A stretch of DNA of 64,000 bases from Halomonas binhaiensis (GTDB taxonomy: Bacteria; Pseudomonadota; Gammaproteobacteria; Pseudomonadales; Halomonadaceae): contig NZ_CP038437.2 in assembly GCF_008329985.2 (NCBI RefSeq), positions 1,612,001 through 1,676,000 on the forward strand. The letters run 5' to 3'. A program made the translations under genes and the position numbers. The stretch's first letter is position 1; every line of letters begins with the position of its first letter. Shown piece by piece: positions 42,470-51,844 of the stretch. Under the pieces are notes generated by a model, which was not told where the DNA came from, did no database searches, and saw nothing but the letters and a program-made list of their open reading frames with translations.

Positions 42470-43602
42470 ATGGAAGTGAAAAAGGTTCCTTGGATAGACA
42501 GGATGCTGAAGTGATCGGTGCCTCTCAGGGAAGGCGTGCATTGATCATGGCTGGCGGCACTGGCGGGCATGTGATTCCTGCCTTGTCCTTGGCCAAGGGC
42601 TTGGCCGAGCAAGGGATCGAAGTCGAGTGGCTGGGAAGTCCCAGAGGCATTGAAAATCGCCTGGTACCTGAAGCCGGGATTCCTCTGAACAGAATTGCCA
42701 TCAGCGGCCTGCGTGGCCGTGGGCTGAGTGGCTGGGTCTTGGCGCCGTTACGCCTCACGCGTGCGGTCTTCCAGGCCCGGGCTGTGATTCGCCGCTTCGA
42801 TCCACAGTTGGTCGTTGGCATGGGAGGCTTTGCCAGCGGCCCCGGGGGGCTGGCTGCCTGGTTGAGTCGTCGCTCCTTGGTGATTCACGAGCAAAATGCC
42901 GTAGCTGGGATGACCAACAAGGCCCTGGCCCGCTTGGCCAGTCGAGTCTACGCCGCTTTTCCCCAGGCATTCGGTCCTCGAGGGATGGTGGTCGGTAACC
43001 CTGTCCGTCACGAGATTGCTGTTCTCGGCGAGTTTCCGCGGCAATTGGAGCAGATGAGTGAACGCCGCCTGAGAATGCTGGTGGTTGGTGGCTCTCTGGG
43101 GGCTCTGGCGCTGAACCAAGGCGTGCCCGAGGCACTCGCGCAGTTACCCGAAGCGCAACGTCCTGAAGTCCGTCATCAAGCTGGACGGGACAAGGATGCG
43201 GATACTAGGCAGAATTACGCCAACCAGGGTGTCGAGGCGGAAGTGACTGACTTCATCAGTGACATGGCTTCTGCCTATGATTGGGCGGACCTGGTGGTGT
43301 GTCGCTCGGGAGCGTTGACGGTGGCTGAACTGGCGGCAGCGGCCAAGCCTGCGTTATTCGTTCCCTTTCCGCATGCGGTGGATGATCATCAGACGGCTAA
43401 TGCCCAGGCATTGGTCGAGACAGGCGCTGCAGCATTGTTGCAGCAACGTGATATGACAGCGGCAACGCTGGCCAATTGCCTGACGACGCTGCTCAATCCC
43501 GCCACTCTTGCTGAAATGGCGCAGAAAGCTCGGGCCCAGGCTCACCTTGATGCAGTGGATCGGCTGGTGGCAGGTTGCATGGAGACAGCTTTTGAGCACT
43601 GA
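42466..43602 (+). CDS. murG: UDP-GlcNAc transferase MurG
   Basis: MurG adds GlcNAc to lipid I to make lipid II. The 378-residue GT-B protein has [45 protein letters not shown], and the C-terminal [14 protein letters not shown] and [14 protein letters not shown]. The N-terminus has about 22 residues more than usual before RRALIMAGG. The start at 42466 overlaps the preceding small ORF and has no strong ribosome site of its own (GGGAAAGA). The end overlaps the probable murC start. Confidence 0.95.
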   Translation: MNGSEKGSLDRQDAEVIGASQGRRALIMAGGTGGHVIPALSLAKGLAEQGIEVEWLGSPRGIENRLVPEAGIPLNRIAISGLRGRGLSGWVLAPLRLTRAVFQARAVIRRFDPQLVVGMGGFASGPGGLAAWLSRRSLVIHEQNAVAGMTNKALARLASRVYAAFPQAFGPRGMVVGNPVRHEIAVLGEFPRQLEQMSERRLRMLVVGGSLGALALNQGVPEALAQLPEAQRPEVRHQAGRDKDADTRQNYANQGVEAEVTDFISDMASAYDWADLVVCRSGALTVAELAAAAKPALFVPFPHAVDDHQTANAQALVETGAAALLQQRDMTAATLANCLTTLLNPATLAEMAQKARAQAHLDAVDRLVAGCMETAFEH

Positions 43603-45079
43603 AAATAGCATGTTAGAAGACAATGGGCCGGTGCCTGGCCAGATTTCCAGAGGTCATGGCCTCGGTATGCGCCGGATTCGTAACATCCACTTCGTCGGCA
43701 TAGGTGGTGCCGGGATGTGTGGCATTGCCGAAGTTCTTGCTAACCAGGGTTATAGCGTCAGTGGCAGTGACCTGAGGCACTCAGCTGTGGTTGAACGGCT
43801 GAAGAGCTGTGGTGTGAAAGTGTTCATCGGTCATCGCGCTGAAAATGCAGAGCAGGCTGATGTGGTGGTGGTGTCCACCGCTGTGAACCAGGAAAACCCC
43901 GAGCTGCTGTGGGCCCATGAGCACCGTGTGCCAGTCGTGCGTCGAGCTGAAATGCTGGCGGAGCTGATGCGCTTCCGACATGGTATCGCTGTGGCGGGTA
44001 CGCATGGCAAGACCACCACGACCAGTCTTACAGCGACGTTGTTGGGGGAGGGCGGTCTCGACCCGACCTTTGTCATCGGTGGCAAGTTGACCAGCGCAGG
44101 GACCAATGCCCAGTTGGGCAAGGGAGAATACCTGGTAGCCGAAGCGGATGAGTCAGATGCTTCATTCCTGCACTTGCAGCCGATGGTCAGTATCGTTACC
44201 AATATCGACGCCGATCATATGAGCACCTATGGCGGTGACTTCGAGCGCCTCAAGTCGACGTTCATCGAATTCCTGCACAATCTGCCATTCTATGGTCTAG
44301 CTGTTCTGTGCCTCGATGACGACAACGTGCGTGGTCTGCTTGAATTCATCAATCGCCAGTTTGTCACTTACGGTTTTTCCGGGGATGCTGATTATCGCAT
44401 CGAAGACTTCTCCCAGAGCGCCGGCGAGATCCGCTTCACTGCCGTGAGACCGGAAGGGCATGCTCCTCTGGCGGTGCAATTGGCCATGCCTGGTCGTCAC
44501 AATGCACTCAACGCCTTGGCTGCCATTGCCGTAGCGACTGATGCCGGAGTGGGCGATGACGCCATCTGCCGTGGTCTGGCAGGTTTTGCCGGTGTGGGCC
44601 GGCGTTTTCAGGTTCAGGGGAATTTCCCTGCGCCACAAGGTGATGGTGAGGTGATGCTGGTCGATGATTACGGCCATCATCCTCGTGAAGTGGAAATGGT
44701 GATCAAAGCGGTTCGTGACGGCTGGCCCGAGCGCCGCCTGGTCATGGTCTACCAGCCACATCGCTATTCCCGTACCCGCGATCTGTATGAAGATTTCGTG
44801 CGGGTGCTTGCCGGCGTGGATACGCTGTTGCTGCTCGATGTGTACAGCGCCGGGGAAGCGCCCGTGCCTGGTGCTGACAGCCGCAGCCTGGCCGGTTCCA
44901 TTCGTCAGCGTGGAGGACTGGATCCTATTTTTGTCCAGGACAAGACAGAACTACCAGGGCTATTGGCCAAGGTGCTGCTACCCGGTGATATCTTGATTAC
45001 CCAAGGAGCAGGTGATGTGGGAGGGATTTCCCAGCATCTTGCTACCGCTTGTTTGAAGCTGGATGAGGTGGCTCTGTGA
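43592..45079 (+). CDS. murC: UDP-N-acetylmuramate-L-alanine ligase MurC
   Basis: MurC adds L-alanine to UDP-MurNAc. The protein has [48 protein letters not shown] and [14 protein letters not shown]. The start is uncertain. A TTG at 43592, with GGAG 7 bases upstream inside murG, gives 495 residues. ATG at 43610 and 43667 lack good ribosome sites. The end overlaps the ddl start (GTGATG). Confidence 0.93.
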   Translation: MSTENSMLEDNGPVPGQISRGHGLGMRRIRNIHFVGIGGAGMCGIAEVLANQGYSVSGSDLRHSAVVERLKSCGVKVFIGHRAENAEQADVVVVSTAVNQENPELLWAHEHRVPVVRRAEMLAELMRFRHGIAVAGTHGKTTTTSLTATLLGEGGLDPTFVIGGKLTSAGTNAQLGKGEYLVAEADESDASFLHLQPMVSIVTNIDADHMSTYGGDFERLKSTFIEFLHNLPFYGLAVLCLDDDNVRGLLEFINRQFVTYGFSGDADYRIEDFSQSAGEIRFTAVRPEGHAPLAVQLAMPGRHNALNALAAIAVATDAGVGDDAICRGLAGFAGVGRRFQVQGNFPAPQGDGEVMLVDDYGHHPREVEMVIKAVRDGWPERRLVMVYQPHRYSRTRDLYEDFVRVLAGVDTLLLLDVYSAGEAPVPGADSRSLAGSIRQRGGLDPIFVQDKTELPGLLAKVLLPGDILITQGAGDVGGISQHLATACLKLDEVAL

Positions 45080-46002
45080 TGACACAGGATAAAGATTTCG
45101 GACATGTCGTCGTGGTCTATGGTGGGCACAGTGCCGAGCGAGAGGTGTCATTGAAGAGTGGCGGTGCAATTCTTGCTGCTCTCCAGCGAGGAGGTGTCGA
45201 TGCCGTCGGCTATGACCTGGCCAAAGGTGGTCTGGCCGGTCTCGAGGCGCTATCTCCCGATATCGTGTTCATTGCTCTGCATGGCAGAGGTGGGGAAGAC
45301 GGTTCCCTGCAGGGGGCCCTGGAGCTGGCTGGTCTTCCTTATACCGGCAGCGGAGTGCTGGCTTCTGCCCTTGGGATGGACAAGCTGCGTACCAAGGCAG
45401 TGTGGCAATCCATGGGGCTGCCGACTCCCGAGAGCATTTCCCTGAGTGCAGACATGGACTGGAGTGCTGTGGTCGAGCGCCTGGGGTTGCCTCTGGTGGT
45501 CAAGCCGGTGCACGAGGGGTCTACTATTGGCATCACCATCGTGCGTGATCACGGTGAGCTGGAAAAGGCCTATCAGGATGCAGCAGGCTTTGATACCCGC
45601 GTCATGGCCGAGCGTTTCGTGGTAGGAGACGAATTTACTGTGTCCGTGCTTGGCGACAGGGCGTTACCGGCGATTCGGGTCGAAGTACCCAACGGCTTCT
45701 ATGATTATGAGGCCAAGTACCTGTCGAATGACACGCTCTACCACTTGCCCTGTGGCCTTTCTCGGGAAGACGAAGAAGTATTGGCTAGCTTGTGTCTCCA
45801 GGCTTTTGAGGCAGTGGGTTGCGAGGGCTGGGGACGTGTCGATGTCATGCGTGATGCTGACAATCGCTTCTGGCTGCTCGAGGTCAACACGGTGCCCGGG
45901 ATGACAGATCATAGCCTTGTACCGCAGTCAGCAGCATATGCAGGCATTGACTTCGATGATCTGGTGTTGCGAATCCTCGCTACCGCTCAGGAGCGTGGCT
46001 GA
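45079..46002 (+). CDS. ddlB: D-alanine-D-alanine ligase
   Basis: Ddl joins two D-alanines with ATP, supplying MurF. The 307-residue ATP-grasp protein has VVVYGGHSAEREVSLKSGGA, HGRGGEDGSLQGALELAGLP, VKPVHEGSTIGI and LEVNTVPGMTDHSLVP. The ATG at 45079 follows GAGG and overlaps the murC stop; a GTG at 45076 is an alternative. ftsQ follows after two bases. Confidence 0.95.
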   Translation: MTQDKDFGHVVVVYGGHSAEREVSLKSGGAILAALQRGGVDAVGYDLAKGGLAGLEALSPDIVFIALHGRGGEDGSLQGALELAGLPYTGSGVLASALGMDKLRTKAVWQSMGLPTPESISLSADMDWSAVVERLGLPLVVKPVHEGSTIGITIVRDHGELEKAYQDAAGFDTRVMAERFVVGDEFTVSVLGDRALPAIRVEVPNGFYDYEAKYLSNDTLYHLPCGLSREDEEVLASLCLQAFEAVGCEGWGRVDVMRDADNRFWLLEVNTVPGMTDHSLVPQSAAYAGIDFDDLVLRILATAQERG

Positions 46003-46004
46003 TC

Positions 46005-46730
46005 ATGACTAGGCGCGGCACTTTTCTCGGCGTCCTGTTGCTGGTCTTGTTGTTGGGGGCAGGAGGCCGCGCGCTGTGGGTGTGGCTGGATCGGCCTATC
46101 GAGCGAGTATCGATAGGCGGAGAGCTGCACTACGCTGGTGCCGATTATCTCAAGGCTAAACTGGCTCCCCTCGTGCAAGGGCAGACTTGGTTGTCCGTTG
46201 ACCTTGGCGCGCTGCGTGAAGAAGCACTGAAAATTGGCTGGCTCAAGGAAGTTCGCCTGCGTCGAGAGTGGCCCAATGCCTTGACTTTCGAGTTGACCGA
46301 GCAAGTTCCGATAACTCATTGGAACGATGATCAACTGCTCAATGCTGAAGGTGAGCCCTTCGACTTTGCACCAGTGTCTCCACCCGGCGACATGCCGGAT
46401 TTATCCGGTCCCAAGGGGTCGAGTCAGGAAGTCCTGGCCTATTATGGTGAGCTATCTAAACGCTTCGATAAAATGGACATGAAGCTCAAGCAGTTGAGTC
46501 TGGAAGCTAGGGGCGCCTGGCGCTTTCAGTTCGAAGATGGTGTATGGATAATGCTCGGACGTAGTGATCTTGATGGACGTTTAGCGCGCCTTGATGCTGC
46601 CTGGAACAGAGAACTTGGTGAAGTTGCGTCGCATATTAGATACATCGATCTGCGCTATCCGAATGGTGTCGCTGTCGCCTGGCATGGTGAGACGGAGCCT
46701 GTGAATGGAACTGATGACAAGCGAGGGTGA
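46005..46730 (+). CDS. ftsQ: Cell division protein FtsQ
   Basis: The 241-residue bitopic protein has one membrane helix (about 7-27), a POTRA domain (RVSIGGELHYAGADYLKAKL) and a beta domain with LREEALKIGWLKEVRLRREW and ITHWNDDQLLNAEGEPF. FtsQ connects early and late division proteins. It is separated from ftsA by 199 bases, whereas ftsQ and ftsA overlap in E. coli. Confidence 0.93.
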   Translation: MTRRGTFLGVLLLVLLLGAGGRALWVWLDRPIERVSIGGELHYAGADYLKAKLAPLVQGQTWLSVDLGALREEALKIGWLKEVRLRREWPNALTFELTEQVPITHWNDDQLLNAEGEPFDFAPVSPPGDMPDLSGPKGSSQEVLAYYGELSKRFDKMDMKLKQLSLEARGAWRFQFEDGVWIMLGRSDLDGRLARLDAAWNRELGEVASHIRYIDLRYPNGVAVAWHGETEPVNGTDDKRG

Positions 46731-46929
46731 TCAATAAACGCCGGCGCTGTTGAATGGTTATCTTCAAATTTAGGGTATTTCCTTTTAAAGGGTGTACCCT
46801 TAATGTTGAAATAACAGTGCATCTGGGGTGGTAGAACAAGTGCTCTTGTTTCTATAATCGTTCCAGGTTTTTTTTATTAGTGACAAGTTCCCTATTTAGT
46901 GGGATCGATTCGAGGAGAATTCCCGACTC
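46731..46929 (+). promoter_or_regulatory. A/T-rich regulatory region before ftsA
   Basis: The 199 bases are clearly richer in A/T than the neighbouring genes. They hold TATAAT (46853-46858), a palindrome AAGGGTGTACCCTT (46788-46801), a wider inverted repeat TTAGGGTA/TACCCTTAA around it, a small hairpin AACAAG-TGCT-CTTGTT (46835-46850), and a run of eight T (from 46866). A separate ftsAZ promoter with an operator is the simplest reading. No coding frame was seen. No clear -35 box matches TATAAT. Confidence 0.55.
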
Positions 46930-48219
46930 ATGGCAGGTCCATCCAACGTGTCCAATATGGTAGTCGGGCTGGATATCGGAACATCCAAGGTCGTCGCGAT
47001 CGTGGGGCAGCCCACTGACGATGGTGGTATCGAAATCGCCGGTATCGGCTCTCACCCCTCCCGAGGAATGAAAAAGGGAGTCGTGATCAATATCGAGTCT
47101 ACCGTGCAGTCGATCCAGCGTGCGGTAGAGGAAGCTGAGCTGATGGCTGGCTGTGATATCCATTCTGTCTATGTCGGTATCGCCGGCAGCCATATCAGTT
47201 CCATGAACTCCGATGGGGTCGTGGCAATAAAGGAGCGCGAAGTCGCTCCTTCCGATATTGACAGAGTGATCGATTCTGCGCGGGCCCGGGCTATTTCCGA
47301 AGGGCAGCGCGTATTGCACGTTCTGCCCCAGGAATTCGCCATCGACACTCAGGGTGGCATCCGCGAACCTCTTGGCATGTCGGGAGTGCGCCTGGAAGCA
47401 CGCGTCCATCTGGTTACCGCAGCGCTCAATGCAGTTCAGAACATCGAGAAATGTGTCCGTCGTTGTGGCCTCGAGGTTGATGCCATCATCCTGGAGCAGT
47501 TGGCTTCCAGTCATGCGGTGCTCACAGAAGATGAGCGTGAGCTCGGAGTGTGCATGGTCGATATCGGTGGTGGAACTACCGATATTGCGGTGTTTACTGA
47601 AGGTGCTATTCGCCATACTGCTGTGATTCCGATCGCAGGTGACCAGGTGACCAATGATATCGCCATGGCACTGCGTACACCGACCCAGTATGCCGAGGAA
47701 ATCAAGGTCAAGTACGCTTGTGCTCTGACTCAACTGGCCTCAGCTGATGAGATGGTCAAGGTTCCCAGTGTTGGTGACCGACCTGCGCGGGATTTATCGC
47801 GACAGTCTCTGGCCGAAGTCGTCGAGCCTCGCTACGAGGAGCTTTTCACCCTGATTCGGGATGAGCTGCGGCGTAGCGGATATGAAGACCTCGTTGCTGC
47901 AGGTGTCGTATTGACTGGCGGCACTGCACGCATGGAAGGGGTGGTTGAACTGGCGGAAGAAATCTTCCATATGCCGGTTCGGATTGCCTGTCCGCAGAAT
48001 GTTCGTGGTCTAGCCGACGTCGTGCGTAATCCAATTTATTCGACGGGCGTTGGTTTGTTACATTACGCTTTACATCAGGCTCATCAGGGTCATGGCCGCC
48101 AAGGGCAGGGTGGCATAATCTCGGAGCAACCGAGACGCGAGGACGTCTCCCGGCGTGGACCAGAGGAAGGACCTTCGGCGCTGGAAAAGATTAAGGGCTG
48201 GTTCAAAGGAAATTTTTAA
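46930..48219 (+). CDS. ftsA: Cell division protein FtsA
   Basis: FtsA is the actin-like ATPase that ties FtsZ to the membrane. The 429-residue protein has [43 protein letters not shown] and [11 protein letters not shown]. The C-terminal amphipathic helix is [13 protein letters not shown]. The ribosome site GAGGAG lies 12-13 bases before the ATG, longer than optimal. ftsZ starts 34 bases later. Confidence 0.97.
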   Translation: MAGPSNVSNMVVGLDIGTSKVVAIVGQPTDDGGIEIAGIGSHPSRGMKKGVVINIESTVQSIQRAVEEAELMAGCDIHSVYVGIAGSHISSMNSDGVVAIKEREVAPSDIDRVIDSARARAISEGQRVLHVLPQEFAIDTQGGIREPLGMSGVRLEARVHLVTAALNAVQNIEKCVRRCGLEVDAIILEQLASSHAVLTEDERELGVCMVDIGGGTTDIAVFTEGAIRHTAVIPIAGDQVTNDIAMALRTPTQYAEEIKVKYACALTQLASADEMVKVPSVGDRPARDLSRQSLAEVVEPRYEELFTLIRDELRRSGYEDLVAAGVVLTGGTARMEGVVELAEEIFHMPVRIACPQNVRGLADVVRNPIYSTGVGLLHYALHQAHQGHGRQGQGGIISEQPRREDVSRRGPEEGPSALEKIKGWFKGNF

Positions 48220-48253
48220 ACGGGCCGCTATCGCGGCTCAGGAGACGGGGCAA

Positions 48254-49438
48254 ATGTTCGAACTCGTAGATAGTGCACCCTCAAGCAGTGCGGTCATCAA
48301 GGTCATCGGTGTGGGCGGTGGCGGCGGTAATGCTGTCAACCACATGGTGGAAAGCAACATAGAAGGTGTGGAGTTCATCTGCGCCAATACTGATGCCCAG
48401 GCACTGAAGCGCTGTTCAGCAAAGACCGTGCTGCAGCTGGGTACAGAGATCACCAAGGGACTGGGCGCTGGCGCCAACCCTGAAGTGGGACGCCAGGCAG
48501 CTCTGGAAGACCGCGAGCGTATCGCCGAGTTGCTGGATGGCGCCGATATGGTGTTCATCACTGCTGGCATGGGTGGTGGTACTGGGACAGGTGGTGCTCC
48601 GGTGGTGGCCCAGGTGGCCAAGGAACTGGGTATCCTCACCGTTGCAGTGGTAACCCGTCCGTTCCCCTTCGAAGGCCCGAAGCGCATGCGCTCTGCTGAA
48701 GAAGGGATGAAAGAGCTTTCAGAGCATGTGGACTCTCTGATCACCATTCCCAATGAGAAGCTGTTGTCAGTGCTCGGTAAGAGCGCGACGTTGTTGACGG
48801 CCTTCAGTGCTGCCAACGATGTTCTGCTGGGAGCTGTCCAGGGAATCGCCGAGCTGATTACCAGCCCCGGTATCATCAACGTCGACTTTGCCGACGTGCG
48901 TACTGTCATGTCCGAGATGGGTATGGCCATGATGGGAACTGGCGGTGCCATCGGGGAAAACCGTGCCCGCGAGGCCGCCGAGAAAGCCATTCGCAGCCCG
49001 CTGCTGGAAGACATCGATCTGCATGGTGCTCGTGGCATCCTTGTCAACATCACTGCTGGTCCGGACCTGTCCATCGGCGAGTTCAATGATGTAGGGGCAA
49101 CCGTCCAGGAATTTGCTTCCCAGGATGCAACGATCGTGGTCGGTACCTCCATCGATATGGACATGACCGATGAACTGCGCGTCACTGTGGTGGCTGCAGG
49201 CCTGGATCGTCCGGTCACCCAGCACAAGCCGGCCAGCCAGCCAGCTGCACGTCGCCAGCAGGAAGTGACGCGCCAGCGTCCTCAGCATTCGGTCATGCAT
49301 CGCGGCCAGTCAGGTGCCGTGGCAAGCAAGCCGGAAGCCCAGGAAGCGCCTGCGCGCCCGCAGCCGGAATCGCGCAAGTCTCAGGATCTCGATGACTATC
49401 TCGATATTCCTGCTTTCCTGCGCCGTCAGGCTGACTGA
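48254..49438 (+). CDS. ftsZ: Cell division protein FtsZ
   Basis: FtsZ is the tubulin-like GTPase of the division ring. The 394-residue protein has [15 protein letters not shown], the tubulin signature [15 protein letters not shown], the T7 region, a variable Gln/Pro-rich linker (about 320-378) and the conserved tail [13 protein letters not shown] that binds FtsA, ZipA and others. The ATG at 48254 matches homologues (MFELVDS) and has GGAG upstream. Confidence 0.98.
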   Translation: MFELVDSAPSSSAVIKVIGVGGGGGNAVNHMVESNIEGVEFICANTDAQALKRCSAKTVLQLGTEITKGLGAGANPEVGRQAALEDRERIAELLDGADMVFITAGMGGGTGTGGAPVVAQVAKELGILTVAVVTRPFPFEGPKRMRSAEEGMKELSEHVDSLITIPNEKLLSVLGKSATLLTAFSAANDVLLGAVQGIAELITSPGIINVDFADVRTVMSEMGMAMMGTGGAIGENRAREAAEKAIRSPLLEDIDLHGARGILVNITAGPDLSIGEFNDVGATVQEFASQDATIVVGTSIDMDMTDELRVTVVAAGLDRPVTQHKPASQPAARRQQEVTRQRPQHSVMHRGQSGAVASKPEAQEAPARPQPESRKSQDLDDYLDIPAFLRRQAD

Positions 49439-49512
49439 GCAAGGGCCCGAGTCATTCAAGGGCTAAAGAAAACTGTCGCAGAGGTGCGCCATTCAGGGCA
49501 GTTGAGGTTTTT

Positions 49513-49541
49513 TTGTTGAAACGCTTGTTTGGTGTTATAGT
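49513..49541 (+). promoter_or_regulatory. Sigma-70 promoter of lpxC
   Basis: TTGTTG (49513-49518) and TATAGT (49536-49541) are 17 bases apart, about 42 bases before the lpxC start. Confidence 0.75.
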
Positions 49542-49582
49542 GAACGGTGTTTGATAACTAAACGACTGCCTGGCGACTGCAC

Positions 49583-50494
49583 ATGATCAGACAACGCACT
49601 CTAAAGAATGTCATTCGCGCTACTGGCGTGGGCCTGCACTCCGGGAAGAAGGTGTACCTCACCTTGCGCCCGGCGCCGGCCGATACTGGTATCGTGTTCG
49701 TACGCACTGACCTGGATCCGGAAGTCCACATTCCGGCCCAGGCAACCAATGTCACCGATACGACGCTGTGTACGGCGTTGTCGAAGGACGGTGAGAAGGT
49801 AGCTACTGTGGAGCACCTGATGTCAGCTTTTGCTGGCCTTGGTATCGACAACTGCTATGTCGATCTCAGTGCTCCCGAGGTGCCGATCATGGATGGCAGT
49901 GCTGGCCCCTTCGTATTCCTTATCCAGTCTGCCGGTATTGCCGAGCAGAACGCCCCGAAGAAGTTCATCCGCATCAAGCGTGAGATTTCGGTGCGTGAAG
50001 ACGACAAGGAAGCTCTGTTCCTGCCCCATCAGGGCTTCAAGGTCTCCTTTGCCATCGACTTCGATCATCCGGTGTTCGAGGATCAGAAGCAGACTGCGGT
50101 GGTCGACTTTTCCACCACCTCCTTCGTCAAGGAAGTGTCTCGGGCTCGCACCTTTGGTTTCATGCGTGACCTGGAGTATCTGCGCTCCAACAATCTGGCT
50201 TTGGGTGGCAGTCTCGATAATGCCATCGTGGTCGATGACTACCGTATCGTGAACGAGGGTGGTCTGCGTTATGACGACGAGTTCGTCAAACACAAGGTGC
50301 TGGATGCCATTGGTGATCTCTATCAGTTGGGGCATAGCCTGATTGGCGAGTTCCGCGGCGTGAAGTCTGGCCATGCATTGAACAACATGCTGTGCCGTGC
50401 GCTGCTTGAGCAGCCTGAGGCTTGGGAAATTGTCACCTTCGAAGATGAGTCCCAGCCGGTGCCGATCTCCTATGCGGCTCCTGCCATGGCCTGA
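49583..50494 (+). CDS. lpxC: UDP-3-O-acyl-N-acetylglucosamine deacetylase LpxC
   Basis: LpxC is the zinc-dependent committed step of lipid A synthesis. The 303-residue protein begins [20 protein letters not shown], has the catalytic [15 protein letters not shown] (Glu base and zinc His), and [15 protein letters not shown] with the remaining zinc ligands. The ribosome site is weak, as in many lpxC genes. A strong terminator follows 30 bases later. Confidence 0.98.
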   Translation: MIRQRTLKNVIRATGVGLHSGKKVYLTLRPAPADTGIVFVRTDLDPEVHIPAQATNVTDTTLCTALSKDGEKVATVEHLMSAFAGLGIDNCYVDLSAPEVPIMDGSAGPFVFLIQSAGIAEQNAPKKFIRIKREISVREDDKEALFLPHQGFKVSFAIDFDHPVFEDQKQTAVVDFSTTSFVKEVSRARTFGFMRDLEYLRSNNLALGGSLDNAIVVDDYRIVNEGGLRYDDEFVKHKVLDAIGDLYQLGHSLIGEFRGVKSGHALNNMLCRALLEQPEAWEIVTFEDESQPVPISYAAPAMA

Positions 50495-50524
50495 TGCTTC
50501 GCCCCCATCAGCCATCAGTCGTTG

Positions 50525-50566
50525 AACACACTGCGGCCGCCCAATGGGCGGCCGCAGTGTGTTTGG
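50525..50566 (+). terminator. Terminator of lpxC
   Basis: An 18-bp perfect stem (50525-50542 with 50546-50563) and a 3-base loop end in GTGTTT. It closes the division and cell-wall cluster. Confidence 0.85.
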
Positions 50567-50842
50567 TAGGGGAAGACAAAAGTTTGGCAGGTGGACAGGT
50601 GGACAGGTGGAAGAGTTTGAACGTACGAGTGCGTGGAGTCGTACTGGAAGCACCTGGCTGATCTGAAGAAGTGCCTGTCTAGAGGCTTGTCTGAACAGAC
50701 TGCCTGGGGCATACAGGCCTATGGCCGGGCCAAGTGCAGAATGCCGGAATTACCGGTTTGTGAGGCGATGTTGCGTTGTGGCGGGCTAAGTTGACTTGTC
50801 GGCATTTCAGAGAGGTTTTGTGATCGATATGTCTCTGGCTGG
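50567..50842. other. Non-coding stretch between lpxC and dciA
   Basis: No supported gene was seen here. It contains a short tandem repeat of GGTGGACA units (about 50590-50611), a small hairpin GTCTG-AA-CAGAC (about 50690-50702) and CCGGAATTACCGG (about 50744-50756). It lies between converging lpxC and dciA. Confidence 0.5.
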
Positions 50843-51298
50843 CTACTCGTGTTCAGCATGAGAGGCCAGTCGTTGCAGGGCTTGCTTCAGCTTGGGATCG
50901 TCAGTGTCTTCGGCGCAGGTGGCAATTTCCCTGCCGGCCTGGGCGGGAAGACGGCGGGTCTGGCGTAAAGGCGCCTTGGCCGGCCTGACGGGCCTCACCT
51001 TGAGATGGAAGCTGGTGACAGCGGCAAACTCCGGTAACTGATGGAGGAGTGACAGCAGGCGTGGTTGCTCGTAGCGCAACCGGGTCAGCCAGGCGGCGCC
51101 ATCGGTGATCAGGGTCAAACGGCCATTGCGGTAGCCGCCAACGAACAGATGCTCAGCCAGATCATGGGTAAGGTGCTGACGTAGATGGTCTTGCGCTTTT
51201 TCCAGCAGACGCGCCATATGCATCAAATTGCCTAATTCGCCTCTGTTCAGGAGGCGGGACATGGGCTGGGCGCGGAACCGCTTAACCTTTATACTCAT
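50843..51298 (-). CDS. dciA: DUF721-family protein, probable helicase loader DciA
   Basis: The 151-residue protein has the N-terminal DUF721 fold: a helix LLEKAQDHLRQHLTHDLAEH, then strands VGGYRNGRLTLITDGAAWLTRLRYEQPRL-like with a KH-like pattern, and a basic/proline linker to the C-terminus. DciA is the ancestral loader of the replicative helicase DnaB in bacteria without DnaC. Its place between lpxC and secA matches the pseudomonad locus. GAGG lies 4-5 bases before the ATG. Confidence 0.82.
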   Translation of the reverse strand: MSIKVKRFRAQPMSRLLNRGELGNLMHMARLLEKAQDHLRQHLTHDLAEHLFVGGYRNGRLTLITDGAAWLTRLRYEQPRLLSLLHQLPEFAAVTSFHLKVRPVRPAKAPLRQTRRLPAQAGREIATCAEDTDDPKLKQALQRLASHAEHE

Positions 51299-51401
51299 AT
51301 GCCTCTTTCTCGGGGTAAAAGGCCCGGGGCTTATACCAGTTGTTGCTGCTGTACTCCGGCTTGTTGCCTGAGTCTAGCATGCCAAGGAGTTGCTTGACCG
51401 T

Positions 51402-51749
51402 ATGGCCGTTGTCACCCCATCTTCCAGCAGTGCTGATACCAGTGCCCGGCGTGCTATGACACGCTTGTGGCTGGCTGGACTGCTGGTCGGCTGTCTGTTG
51501 CCGGCGGGGTTGGCCCAGTCCCAGGGGGCTCCATTCAGCGATCGGCTGGTCCAGATCTGCATCATGGCTCCTGCCATGATTCGTGCGCGAAGTGTACTCA
51601 ATGCTCGCCGCCGTTTTTTCTCGTCTCCACTCTGGACGCGAAGACTTCATGATCGAGAGATCATCAGTGTTTCAAGGTCCGAACCATTGGTGCGCCTTGT
51701 GGCTGCACTTGATGTCGTTTCCCGGCGGGGCCCGCCTTTGCTGGCCTGA
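51402..51749 (+). CDS. Possible SecM-like leader ORF upstream of secA
   Basis: The 115-codon frame begins at ATG 51402 (AAGGAG lies 12 bases upstream, longer than ideal). Residues about 16-40 form a Sec signal peptide: basic RRAMTR, hydrophobic [16 protein letters not shown], then AQSQ. The C-terminus ends [13 protein letters not shown] fits the R-x-G-P core of the SecM arrest motif, four residues before the stop (SecM: GIRAGP near the end). The Phe and Trp of SecM are missing. secA starts 95 bases later. No family was recognised. A chance frame cannot be excluded. Confidence 0.4.
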   Translation: MAVVTPSSSSADTSARRAMTRLWLAGLLVGCLLPAGLAQSQGAPFSDRLVQICIMAPAMIRARSVLNARRRFFSSPLWTRRLHDREIISVSRSEPLVRLVAALDVVSRRGPPLLA

Positions 51750-51842
51750 TGCCTGTATGCGTCATCGAGAACTGTTTCGCCACTCTTTCACCTACGCACT
51801 ATAGGGTCACTGCCCATGATGCAGGACCCGGTTATGGACCTT
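51674..51842 (+). promoter_or_regulatory. Possible hairpin hiding the secA ribosome binding site
   Basis: AAGGTCC-G-AACC (51674-51685), inside the leader ORF, can pair with GGTT-AT-GGACCTT (51830-51842), which holds the secA ribosome site: 7 + 4 base pairs with a small internal loop. Translation of the leader would keep the left arm open. A second hairpin GGCGGG/CCCGCC overlaps the RRGP codons (about 51724-51736). Confidence 0.4.
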
Positions 51843-51844
51843 TT

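Noticed and set aside
43592-43620. TTG start of murC as a possible decoding anomaly
   Set aside because: TTG starts are ordinary in bacteria, and the ribosome site GGAG is well placed; it was kept as the likely start rather than an anomaly.
50585-50615. GGTGGACA tandem units resembling a small satellite
   Set aside because: Only about two and a half copies of an 8-base unit; too short to argue function.
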